From positions 372,001 through 436,000 of the forward strand of contig SRSI01000044.1 in the NCBI GenBank assembly GCA_005656395.1: 64,000 bases of DNA, written 5' to 3'. Position 1 is the first letter of the stretch. The number at the start of each line of letters is the position of its first letter. Under the pieces are notes generated by a model. That model made no database searches. It saw only the letters and a list, made by a program, of their open reading frames with translations, and was not told where the DNA came from. Shown piece after piece: positions 50,501-62,400 of this stretch. This DNA comes from Strongyloides papillosus. Its lineage: Eukaryota > Nematoda > Chromadorea > Rhabditida > Strongyloididae. The position numbers and the translations under genes were made by a program.

Positions 50501-50750
50501 AAGAAGATAAATTATGATGCACATTTAATTGTAAAAAATTTAAATTTTAATTGATGGTAAAATGTATTAATGATCTTTTTTTATAGGAGGCCAAATAGTT
50601 GATCATCTTGGAGTCATTAAACGTGTATCAAAGAAAGACTATGATGAAAAAACACGAAAATTATACAAAATACTTCGTGATGTGAAAGAAAAAAATTTTG
50701 TAAGATCAGCAGTTGGAAAAATTACAGCTCAGCTTAGAAAACTTTTCTGA
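47508..50750 (+). CDS. uncharacterised protein with a conserved-looking C-terminus
   Basis: Two exons, 47508..48387 and 50587..50750, with a 2,199-nt intron and matching phase (G + GA = Gly); 347 residues. Start at ATG 47508, behind a TTTTCAG acceptor. The first ~220 residues are Ser/Asn/Asp-rich and probably disordered, with a proline motif KPSLPPRGTR (possible SH3 ligand). The last ~120 residues look folded: DKEPFIYSMMVMRILNNARE, QQQIENLLDIPHLFDLHCF, GGQIVDHLGVIKRVSKKDYD, KTRKLYKILRDVKEKNF and VGKITAQLRKLF, which is mostly helical. There is no signal peptide or TM segment. I do not recognise the family. The long intron is unusual for this genome, where most are about 50 nt, and may hold regulatory sequence. 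Confidence 0.75.
48388..50586 (+). other. 2.2 kb intron of the gene at 47508
   Basis: Donor G|GTAAG, acceptor TTTTTTATAG. Inside it two stretches are less A+T-rich: about 49055-49125 (gtaggggggcagagtcgcg...) and about 50140-50220 (gacggcaccagataatggcaccgg...). The second opens a frame to 50365 but has no start codon context I trust. They could be enhancers, an alternative first exon or a small RNA; I cannot decide which. Confidence 0.5.
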
Positions 50751-52297
50751 AAAAATAGTTGCTTGTTTTTTTAAAAATAGTTCTTGTCAGAGTAAACAAA
50801 GTATATCATTAATATTAGTTTTTCAAATTACCTGTGTATGGTTTTATTTTTACATCTCAAATCATCAAAAAAAATCTTGTTAGCTGTTTTAAAATATTTT
50901 TATTTAATAACAATTTATTATCTTCAAAGGACAACAATTCGTGCAAGAAATGTTAAAGAAAAATATTATTATTTAAATAAACGAAAAAAATGTAACATTA
51001 TCATCAAAACTTGGAGGAAGAAGATAATTTGTTTTACCAAAGACAGTTATTAAAATGATGTTTAAAAATAAAATAAAACTTTGTCGTTATTTAATGAACA
51101 AAAAAATTCTGGTCTTGAGAACATCAATAACAAAAAGATTATGGCCTGAGAATCACGCAATCATCTACTTATCATTTTTTTTATTATTATTTATTTAGAA
51201 AAATGCCCATTTTTTTAAGCGTGCTGGGTAGGAAATGATATTTGTTTCTAACCATATAACAATACATTAATTATTAAATGATATCTTTTGATATCACATA
51301 TTAGTTCTTTTTCATATAATATTTTAATAATAAAATTCACTAAAATTATATTTTGTCATGGTTTTATACTTTTTAAAATTAGTTAAAAATGTAATTAATT
51401 AGGGAAATCTAGTGCAATATTGAGTATTTCTTAAAAATTGTTTAATTAAAAGTCTTATCATATTTCAATCCATGACATTTTTAAAAAATGTTGAAGTTAC
51501 TGGAAGGTAATTCACACTAGAGATAATTGACATTAGAAATGACGTGATTTATCTATGGCATCTTACATGCATTCTCACTTTCGTGTGAACATTTTGTTGT
51601 GAGAATAATATAGTGCCAAATACTTTTTGTGCACTGTGAGAAGATCTCTCCAAGGCAGAGATGATATATTAATGTCTGTTAAAATAACTACAATAATGAA
51701 TACGTCCATCTTTCTTTAAAAAGAAGACAGTTCTACCGTCTTGAAAGAAGTAGACAAATCGTCCTTGAAGTTACCTTCTCACTTATATAAACATAAAAAG
51801 CAATTTCATTGATGTATGAGGTAGTTTGCCGAAAGTATTGAAGTGTCTCGATATTACTGATGATATATTAAGAAAGTGTAGTATAGACATATTTTAAAAT
51901 AATCATTTAGAAAAGATGACAATTTTTCAAAAATGACATATGAAACAATTTTTAAAAAATTACAAAAGATATGTCTTTTTGTGTTATGGTAAATATATGA
52001 ATAAATTTTGTTCCTCTTTCTTTAACGTTTTAACAATATTTTCAAAAATCACTAAAAGTTTAAATAATAACATTTTTTACACTTTACATTTGAATATAAA
52101 AATAATGATATTTTTATACAAATTTTTATTTTAAAATGACAAGTTTTTTTTGAAATTTGAATATATGATAAATAAAATGGTGGAAGTGTTGTGAAATTTT
52201 GATAAATCATCCCTTTGACTCAGTGAAATTATTCACAACTATTTTGATATAAATTACAATTTAGAAAATTTGAAATTTTACTAGCTCCTTTTTTTAA
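50751..52297. other. intergenic spacer with a less A+T-rich island
   Basis: 1.5 kb with no gene. The part 51470-51860 is visibly richer in G+C than its surroundings and holds short inverted repeats (ATTCTCAC...GTGAGAAT at about 51570-51606). A sequence at 51613-51636 resembles a Tc-type terminus (CAGTGCACAAAAAGTATTTG in reverse), with a weak partner near 51408. It could be a small nonautonomous repeat. Confidence 0.35.
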
Positions 52298-52979
52298 ATG
52301 AAAAATTTTAAAAGTATAAAGATTATGATATATTTGACTATCATTTTATTTTATTTTTTATATGTTGATGGAAAGATAAGGTGCCTTCAAAGTTATAATC
52401 CTCATTCAGTTTTAAAAGGTATCCTCCCATCATTTATCTATTTTTATCTATAAATATGAAACTTAATAAAAAAATCGTTTATTTTTAGCAATAATAAAAG
52501 AATGTCCTATTGAAGGAGATAGTTGTGTTACATTTTACACAAATGACAATCCAATACCAAGACATAGTTGTTTATCAAAATTTGAATTTTTTAGTCCCCA
52601 ATTTAGGTATATAGAATGTCCTAAGGAACCCCATACAGCAAGATGTTTTGCTTCCTCCACCAATAAATCAATTCATAGAATTTTTTTACATCGTGTAATT
52701 CATCTACCAATAAGTGATGTACTTTATCGAGCTGGTATTGATAAATTGTGTTGTTGTCAAGGTTATGGTTGTAACAATAATAATGAGAAAATAGAAAGAT
52801 TTTTAAGAAATGACCATAGAATTGATGAAGATTATTTTGAGGATGCCAACCCATCAATGTTTAGTTATCAAATTTCTAATGCTATAAACTCAAAATCAAA
52901 ACGTTCCACAACTACAGTATCGTTTTTTTCAATTTATCTTACAATTACTGCCATCTCATATATTTTAGTTATTGAATAA
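52298..52979 (+). CDS. Ly6/three-finger-like, probably GPI-anchored secreted protein
   Basis: Two exons, 52298..52418 and 52489..52979, with a 70-nt intron and matching phase (G + CA = Ala); 203 residues. Residues 1-25 are a signal peptide (core IMIYLTIILFYFLYV). The mature part begins RCLQSY and has spaced cysteines ending in LCCCQGYGCNNN, the CC-x(4)-CN signature of Ly6/uPAR and related nematode modules. The last ~22 residues (VSFFSIYLTITAISYILVI) are hydrophobic, end at the stop, and follow a small-residue/basic stretch, which fits a GPI-attachment signal. Such proteins sit on the outer membrane face and modulate receptors or channels; the partner here is unknown. It belongs to a broad, fast-evolving nematode set. 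Confidence 0.8.
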
Positions 52980-53738
52980 CTCTTTTTTAAGTTTGATGAT
53001 AAAAAATATATATGTGTACTCACATTTATCTCTCATGACAAATATTTTAATTAATATATTTATATAAAAAAGATAAGCATCTATTGAAGTGAATATATAT
53101 GTTTTGTAATATTGAATTAAAATGAATATCAAAAAGATATATACTTTAAATAATCCTTCTTTTCCTATTTTTTTCAATTAAAAGTAGATTAAACTACTGA
53201 AAAAATGAAACTCATTTGTACTTTTACTGGAAAAAAAATGAAATTTTATCCAATACTTATTAGAAATTAAATTTTTAAAAATAAAATTTTATTTAATAAA
53301 AAACGTATTTATGAGAAAAATAGAAGAGAAAGTAAAATAAAATATAACATAATAATAAATGTCCAAATTAATTAATATATAATTATATTATATATTTTTA
53401 CCCGCATAAAATATAGATATTTAACAGAAAGCATCAGTCATCCTCAACTATGTACATCAAAAATTTTTTCACCTTTCCTTTTTTTTAGTTTGACAAATAA
53501 ATTTGAAATAAATCACCCATAAATTAATTAAAATAAAGATAATATTTAATTATCTTAAGATAATAATTCATAACTTTTAATTAATTCAAAAATTTTGTTT
53601 GTGACAAAATTATACACTATTATTAATCATATTTTTGGTTTCTTATTTGTTAGTTGTTGATCAATTATTTTTTTTGGTGGAGAGTAGTTTGTTGTAAGGA
53701 AAAAAATGTTTCAAAATAATATTTAAGGTCCTTCATTT
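52980..53738. other. spacer between convergent genes
   Basis: 760 bases holding the 3' ends of the Ly6-like gene (+) and the SEFIR receptor gene (-). A+T-rich; no gene seen. Confidence 0.6.
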
Positions 53739-56407
53739 TTAGGTTGCAGCAATTGAATTATTGAGATCAGAGATCATACCACTATCATTAGATAGGTGTT
53801 TTAAGGGATTTTTTGTTGATAGATTTGGGAAATTTTTGTTGAGATAGTTTGATGTGTTATTTGTAATAGATAAAGTATACTCTTCATTATTATCTTTTTC
53901 TCTATTATCTTGTTCCCCAGAACAGGTTTCTAAAGAATTGACACCAGAATCAATGTTATCTAATGATGATTGGAATGTATTATCTTCCTCCACAATCATC
54001 TCGATTTTTATTTTGTTATTATCATCATCAATCGTTGAGAGGAGTGATGTTTCCTCTGTTGCACTATAAATTCCAGTATCATTTGGTTGTGATTCAAATG
54101 AAATTGGTATCTTATCAATAACCTCATCATTGTTTGGTAATTTTTGCGGAGATTCAATATTTATTGGTATTTTATGGTGACTATCAATAAACCAATTAGG
54201 ATTTTTACGAACAAAACTCTGCATGCCCCTTACAGCATCCCCAATTTTATCTAACTCTTCTTTATGTAACTTTAATATTGGATCATTACGTGATTTAGCA
54301 TTAATTATATTTGATATCATTGGTGGTCCATGTTCAGGTAATACATATTGTAGGTTAACTCTTAATGGTACTAAAATATCTTCATATGATGTATATTGAA
54401 AACGTGCTGATATTATACGTGGGTGTTGAAGTGAATGATCAATTTGTGAGAGGAATAGCGAATCTAGTGGTGAACTTATATTTCTTACTATACCAAATTT
54501 TCTATCAACTTTAGCTTGATATCTATGATAAGCTCCAAGAGAATTAATTATAATTATAATATCAGAATTGATGATTGATGAACTAATATAGTCTGTAATA
54601 TTTTCTGAAATTTCATCTCTATCCCATATATCAAGTTTAACATCAAAGTCAAATACTTTAAGGTAGTTGGCAAATTCATGGACAGCTGTATCATGTAGTT
54701 CACAATCATGATTATAGACAATTAAAATACGTTTCTTCACATCCCATATCAATGGAACATTACATACTTCCTTACAATTACTATTAATTATTTGTTTATC
54801 CTTTTCAATTGAACATCCATCTGGGTTATCTTTAACAAAACGTATATTCACAATTTTACCATTCTCACGTTGTTTTTGGTAACATCTAATTATAAAATAT
54901 GCTAGCAAACTAAGTGCTAATGCTATAAAAAACATAGGTAGGAATACTAACCAATTAAGAAGGTACTCCTTAAATTCTAAATCTCCAATAGGTTTTAATG
55001 TTTGATTATAACAATCTTTACAATCAATTAAAGGTGCACTGGGACGTTCCATTATAACAGGGTGTCCTTCAGCAGCAATACAAGAGCATACGATAGTTTT
55101 ATCATAAGGATCATCAGCATTAACAGGACACAAACATCTTCCATCACTTGCAGTTTCTATAGGTAATACTGATGGTATATATTTCATACCAAATTCAGCA
55201 TTTGTAAAGTTAACAATACCTTTAAAAATAGTATCTTGTCCTTTTTTTTCAATAATCATTTCTTCAATACGAAGTTTTGTATGAAAAACAACCTCAGAAT
55301 TGATGGCATCCATAAGTCTAACTTCATATCCCTCAAAACAGTATTGTGGTGGAGCACCTCTAAAGATAACTTGAACAGTTCTTGAATTAGGATGAACAGT
55401 TATACTTTGAAAACCTGCTGTCCATTTATTAGCATATGGATGAGAGTAATTAGTACAATTAGGTGATAAATGTTGCATAGCATGCAAATGTGCTGGATTT
55501 GTTGGCATTTTAATTTGAATGTTAACCAATTTTTTTCTATCTTTCTGTGTTGGTAATGTTATAAGCGATATATTATACTTTTTGTCAAATGAAAATTCTT
55601 TATCACTAGTTAATTGAAATCTTGGTGAACTATTTATTAATTCACTACTCCATTTTGTTTGTGTTAGATTGAAAAGAAAGCAAAAATGTTCTTCTTCCTC
55701 CTCATCATTATCACTAGGTACATCTTCAACATTTAGTAAGAATGCTTTAACATATCCAGTTGATGGTATAGGTGGCATTTGCCATGATATACCAACATTA
55801 AGTGTATACTTTGTTGAGTCATGACCAGTTTCCATTATTGAGAATGGCTCAACTCTAAAATCATGTGCTTCCTCAGGGTATTGTTTTAATGGTATATCCA
55901 TAAATTCTTCAATTACATGGCTATTGCAGTCAACTAAAATTATAATAAAAATATATAAAAATTTACTTCAGTTATTGATGAAGGTAATTAATAACATAAG
56001 TATGTTAATTTATTTTTAAACTAATTTAATGTTTTATTTTAAAACAATTGTTGAAATATTGTTAAAAGAATAATTTTCTACCTTTTACCAATGTTATATT
56101 ATCTCTTAAATAATATATTATAAATAAAAATTTAAAATATTTGTACATCTAATACTTTATTAAAAAGACGTCATAAAAAAAGGAAGACTGAGAGGAGGGA
56201 TAAAAACTTACTCTTTGACACATAGCATGAGATATCCTAAAAATATATTTGTTAAAAAGTACATTAAAAATTTTAAAATTTTTTTACCTTTTTTTGGTGA
56301 ATAGTGCAATCTTTTTTATATCCCTCGATAATTGCTTTTCTGTGAGGAATAATAAAAAATAAAAGTTGGAGAAATAAATAACAATGAAAAATTTTAAATT
56401 TTGCCAT
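53739..56407 (-). CDS. interleukin-17 receptor-like protein with SEFIR domain (ILCR type)
   Basis: Three exons, complement(53739..55933, 56212..56236, 56288..56407), with introns of 278 and 51 nt; the 25-nt middle exon fits both phases (A + TT = Ile); 779 residues. Exon 1 encodes a signal peptide (FHCYLFLQLLFFII). The ectodomain (~40-370) has fibronectin-like beta segments, several N-glycosylation sites and cysteines (CLCPV, CSC, CKDC). One TM segment lies at ~373-398 (LLNWLVFLPMFFIALALSLL). The cytoplasmic SEFIR domain at ~448-580 starts KKRILIVYNHDCELH and includes FANYLKVFDFDVKLDIWD and SDIIIIINSLGAYHRY. The family signals through SEFIR-SEFIR contact with ACT1-like adaptors; C. elegans ILCR-1/ILCR-2 modulate neurons. 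The tail is acidic and Ser/Asn-rich. I cannot say which ILCR is the ortholog. An acceptor-like CTTAG (56415) precedes the ATG. Confidence 0.92.
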
Positions 56408-59400
56408 TTTGAGGCTAAGGTTTATGTTTTATAAAAAATATATGAATATATTATAATATATTATATATCAAATTATAATTTAAAATAGGTTATTTGAAAC
56501 ATTGATATATAAAAAGTATCTTTTTTGACAAACCAGAAACATAAAAAGCAATTAAGGAATACTTAATTCTGAGTATGGAAAAAAATATATGTATATATTA
56601 TATTCCTTTTTCAAAAATTTGCTTTTTATAGAAAAATATAGTAATAAATTTTCACTAAAAAGTAGATATAATTGATAAAAGTTTAAAGATGAAAATTTTT
56701 TAGTTTTGATAGAAATAGTTTAATATAAAAGAGCCTGGACATTAAAATAAAATATTTAGTTAAAAATGTGTGTATACATATAGAAAAGGAGTGCATTTAC
56801 TGGGATATATAATAAAATTGAAGTTCTAACAACTGCATTTTAAAGAGAATTACATAAATATATTACTTTTAAAAAAAATTGACCGATCTTTGAAATTTAG
56901 AATATTTTAACTGAACAAACATCTCTTCTTTTTTTTAAGTTTTAACAGTTGAATTAATTTATAATAAACTATCTTATACTTTATAGTTTTAATTAACTTA
57001 TATGTGTATATTTATCATTACCTACAACAAAATATTTAATTAAAAGGTAAAGGTAATTTTTTTAAAAATTAAAATAAAAAATAAGTTTATTTTTATGTTA
57101 TATATGTGTATTATATAGTATAACTTTTAAAAATATAACTGTGTAGATACGTAAAATAATCATGAAATTGAAAAATTTTATACTAAATATTTATTTATCA
57201 AAAGTATTTTTTTACTTATAACTATATCAAATATTCATATATCAATAAACAAAAAAAATTTTTTTGGTAAAATTGATAGTAACTTAATAAATGGTGAAAG
57301 AAAAAGATATGTACTTTTTTAAGAATGACAAATTCTTAGTAAATCTATTTATATATATTAATACAAATTGTTGAAAACATTAGTAGAAAAAATTATTTTA
57401 AAAAATATTGTTATTGTATATCACACCGTGACGTTTCATTTATTATTTTTTTTTGTAAAATATTTATATAAAATTTTTAAGTAGACATATATATATATAT
57501 TTATTACATATATATAATGTGTATTCTTTGAAACGCAATTTAAGAAATACATTTTTCTCTTTTAACTAAAGAAAAATTTTATTTAATATAACTGTTAAAG
57601 GAAAATACAATTAATTGAAAGAAATTAGTGGAAAAGGAGGTTTTATGGAGAAGTTTTTTATTTAAACCTATTTATATAATATTAATAACTCAACTATGAA
57701 TAATATATCATATACAACTAAAAATAAATATAAAAATTCATCAATAAAATTGAATAATAAAATGTTTGACATTTTAGAGGTAAAAATTTGAGGAAAGACT
57801 AAACGTTTCATTTTTAAAAATAAAAAATTATAAATGAATGTGTATGTTAATGAACACGTCAAAAAGTGGTGCTCCTAATAAATAAATGTTGACATTAAAA
57901 AAGAAAGTTTACAAAATTTAAATATATATATAGATAAACCTATATAAATTTTTATCAATAATTTATAAAACTTTCAGTTATTGGAATAAAAATTTTACTT
58001 TAAAAACATAAAAATTAATTTAATAAAATTGTTGATTTTAGGTAGAAGTTGTCAAATTTCACAGAACAACTACATACATAATAAATGGAGGTTAATAGAC
58101 TAAAAGAATTGAAACATTTTTAATATATTTGAAATATATATATAAATATATATTTAATATCTAACAAAATGAAAAATGTTTACATAAATCGTTAACAATT
58201 GCTCACTTGTTTAAGTATGTAGAAACTATGTCTTGCTAAGATTTATTTTAAAAATCAGATCTTAATAATATATTGGCTAAAGATACACATATACACACCT
58301 TATTTTCTAAAAGATTTTTATCAAATGATTAGAAAAAAATAATGTCATAAAATTAATGTTATAATACTGATTATTAATTGATAAAAAAAGTCAAATATTA
58401 TTATCATTATTTAAAAATAAATATATATACTTTTAAAGATTAATTATTAAATAATTCTTGTCATAAAAAAAATTTAAAAAAAAGTATAAGGTTAATCAAT
58501 TAATCATCCTGCGGAATGGTATTATGATATAAAAAAAATTTCAAAGATAAATTGACAGTTAAATTCCCTTGTCATTTGGTGTGTGAAAATATGATTCTAT
58601 ATATTTTAATGTACATTGTTGCCGCACCAAAAAATAGTAATTCTCTCAAATTCTCTGTGCTCCTCTTCACAATTATTGACAAATTATAATATCTAATGGA
58701 GAAAAGATTGTCTTCAATTCTCATTAATATATACCCACTACTTTTGAGAGAGTCGAAGAAATATATTGGAAAAAAATGATATTAGAGAAATGAAAATAAG
58801 GGGTATATAAAATTGCGTTGGTCGCAATGTTTCTAATGATTGACGTTAGATATAATGTTTCAAGGAGAGAGAGTATAGATGATAAATAATAGAAATAAAT
58901 ATATATAAATACTCGATATTTCGTTTCTATAATGTTTTTTTATAACATATTTTCAACATTCTAGATACATGATACTGCACTTTTTTTTAATATCGTAACA
59001 TTTTAAACTAAATTACATTCAAATAATATTAAATAAAAAGGAGAATTAGTTTTTTTTTAAAAAACTTTATAAATAAGAGTAAATTGTTTAAATTTACTTA
59101 ACCTTCTATTAACACTCCTAAATTATATTAACTAACATGACAATTCTTTAACTTCTCGATATAAACATATTATATTATTAATTTTTAGTGTATTTACTAG
59201 AGGAAAAAAATAAAATATATGTATAAGAGATTAAAAGGAGTTGATGATAAGAAAATATAATTGAAACTATTTCTATAAGATGTATCTTTTATATGGAAAA
59301 AATATGTATTTGCAAACATATTTAATCACAAATACTTAGTATATTCTTAGCAAGATAAACGTTAATAAACCACCATTTTTTAGAAAAAAAAATATATTTT

Positions 59401-62400
59401 AAACAAGAACATAATCCTTTTTTTTGAGATATAATAACAAGGAGTATTTTAGAAAAAAATGATTATTTGACACACCTATACAGATGACTAATCTTTTATA
59501 GGTAAAAAGCGAAATATAGAAGAGATGAAAAGTTTTAAATTTCTTTTAAAATTTATGACAATAAAAATTAAAAAAAAAAGTAGAAAAAAAGTAAATTTTT
59601 TGTACGATGTGCGTCATACAATAATAAATGCACTTTACATTAATAAAATACAACTACTACATTAAAAATAAAAATGATTGAAATAAAAATATTTACGCTT
59701 TTTTAATTTTCAATTGTTTGGTGGAGGAAAAAGTTAAAAATAGATATAAATACAACATTTTGGGGGTTGTAAAGTTATAAAAATAATGAAAATAATAACA
59801 TTTCTAGTATATTTATATAAAATAAGATATTCTAACTATTAGTTAAGTAAACACCTAAGAAAAAATTTCAACTTTTCTACTTGTTTAAGTTAAAACCTTT
59901 TTTCAATGTTAAAAATCTATATATATATATTAGTATATTCTCTTTTATATATAAGGTTAAATGATAAAATTTTCACTTTTTTCAATAATAAATTTATGCA
60001 TAAAAAGATTAAAAATATGAATTTATTAACCACTAACGTATAAATTATTTTGGGTTAGATAAAAATACTATAACTACTTACTTCTATGTTCTTTTAAAAT
60101 GTATTATAAATAGAAAAAAAATATTATTTTTTTAATAAAATTTATTGTTTCAATTTTTTGTAAAGAAAAGTTACTTGACAATTAATATAACTAGTAATAT
60201 TAATTTTTTTTCGTTCTCTTCAAAATAAAAATTTGGATATTATCTTGTAATTATATTTAAAGTATCCATTTTTAATGGAGAAAAAATTATTTTTGGTACA
60301 TAACCTTTATCACTATCACAATGTTAAAGCATTCATGAAAAGTATAGAAAAGTTATTTTATGAATTAGCAATCTTCTTCATTTTCCATCTTTCCATTAAG
60401 AAATTAAAAATTATAGAAGTTTTGTGAAAGTATTTGTCGCTTTTTTAGATGATTAATGGTGTCATTTTAACTGCCAAACATTTTCCATTAAGAAATATTT
60501 AAATTTATATAATTTTACTTTTTTTAGCCGATAACTTTAAATCATCTTTTAAAGGTATCATAATCATCATAACAATGAACAAAATAACATCACTTAAAAC
60601 ATGAAAAATAATTTTCACTTCTTTATTTATCAATAAAGAGTTTTTATTGGTACTTTTCCTCCATAACCTGGTAAAAATATTTTTGTATCAAATTTATGTC
60701 ACTTAATTTTACAGTCTTATCTTACATTTTTTAATAAACTAAAAATATCTCATATTCCAATGTAATCACTATCAGATATTATGCATATTGGTAAATGTGT
60801 TATTTACTCTCTATCTCCATCAAATGTAATTATAACTTTCTGATAAAGTTTAATTCCCTGAGATGTAAATAGTTCATTAATGAGAGGTGGTAGAGAAGAT
60901 GCTTTTTACTGTTACATGAAAAAATTAAGTGTCTCATCATATATTACCATCATTGCCATAGAAACATTAACTTTGCAAGTTTATCTCTAATATCATTTGG
61001 TATCCTTACTTTAGACTTAAATTGCTTTTTCAATCCAATAAACAGGAGAATTTTTTGATGGACAAACTTCGCTCTATTTTAAATTTTAACTAATCTCACT
61101 CTCTCTGTATTTTCTTTTCCTCGATTTATCAATTTGTTCTTAAATAAAATTCAAAAAATAAAGTTAAAAAGAGGATTTATTTGAATTATTAACTTTATTT
61201 ATAGAACTTCATTTTTACTACATTATTATTGTTAACGAAGCAATAGAAGATGGAAAATTTCGATATCAATAACAATGTTACTCAATTATCTCTTTAATAT
61301 GAAATAATAGTATTGATGGGAGAAAGTTGACACTATATAGGTGTGAAATATAATAAAGAAAGTTCTGAAGGTGATAAAAAAATATTTTTACGATCTACCA
61401 GCTAACTTTATATTTTTTTTATTATGAAGTATATTTTTAAGAGATCATAAGATAAATTAGTGGCTTTTTAAATCTAGGATTATTTAAGTTTTTTAAGAGG
61501 TGGGGTAATTAATATACTGATTCATTCAAGTCCCTCAGCTTCAAAGAATACCATAATAATGTTATTTCAAACATCTTATGTATTATGTAATTTTTAAAAA
61601 ATAAATAGTAGTTTTTCTAAGAGATTTTAGGGGTGTTGATAACAAGTTACTTAATATATTTCAAAATAATATTATGTTTTTAGATTTTTGCATTAATAAA
61701 ATAATTTGTTATCAAGTTATTCATTTTGAAAAATTATTCTCATACCTGATTTATTGAATAATGTAAAATTAAATGATTTTTTACAATATTTTAATAAGAA
61801 AATAAATGATTATCTTTATTTTTGAGGACAGCAAAATTCATAGATTATTTACTATGTTATGAAATTTAAGATAATATGATTGTAAATGTTAATAAAGACT
61901 TACTTGAAGATTATAATAAGAGATTTATTATCTATGCTCTTAAATAACTTATGTTTCATGATTCATCATTATCGAGAACAAATTAGTTGAAAAAAATATA
62001 GTCATTTATTGGGATTTTAAAGTGATATGTTTTTTATCTATTTGTTTATACATTTGATCATCGAATTTTATTGAAAAATTTTATCAAATAGTTTCTTCTC
62101 AAAAGTATTTATCAATACATAATTGATTCCTAGCTCCTCGAGGAAAAATAGATTATAATGAAGTTTTATTTGATAATTATGATTTAGAAATAAAATTTTT
62201 TATAAACATGTTTATCAATATAGTAGAGAGTTTGAAAAACTAGAGATTGTTATAATACTAATGCAAAAAATTTTTGGATTAGTTTTGTGATGCAATGCAA
62301 ATAATATTTTCATATTCGTCTAAAGTCTCAAATTTATAACCAAAATTTGACTATTTGTATTAATGAAATATCCCGCTTCGCAGTTTATGAAAATTAAAGT

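Noticed and set aside
51817..51825. let-7-like seed TGAGGTAGT
   Set aside because: The match stops after the seed and neither side offers a convincing complementary arm, so no let-7 precursor hairpin is supported.
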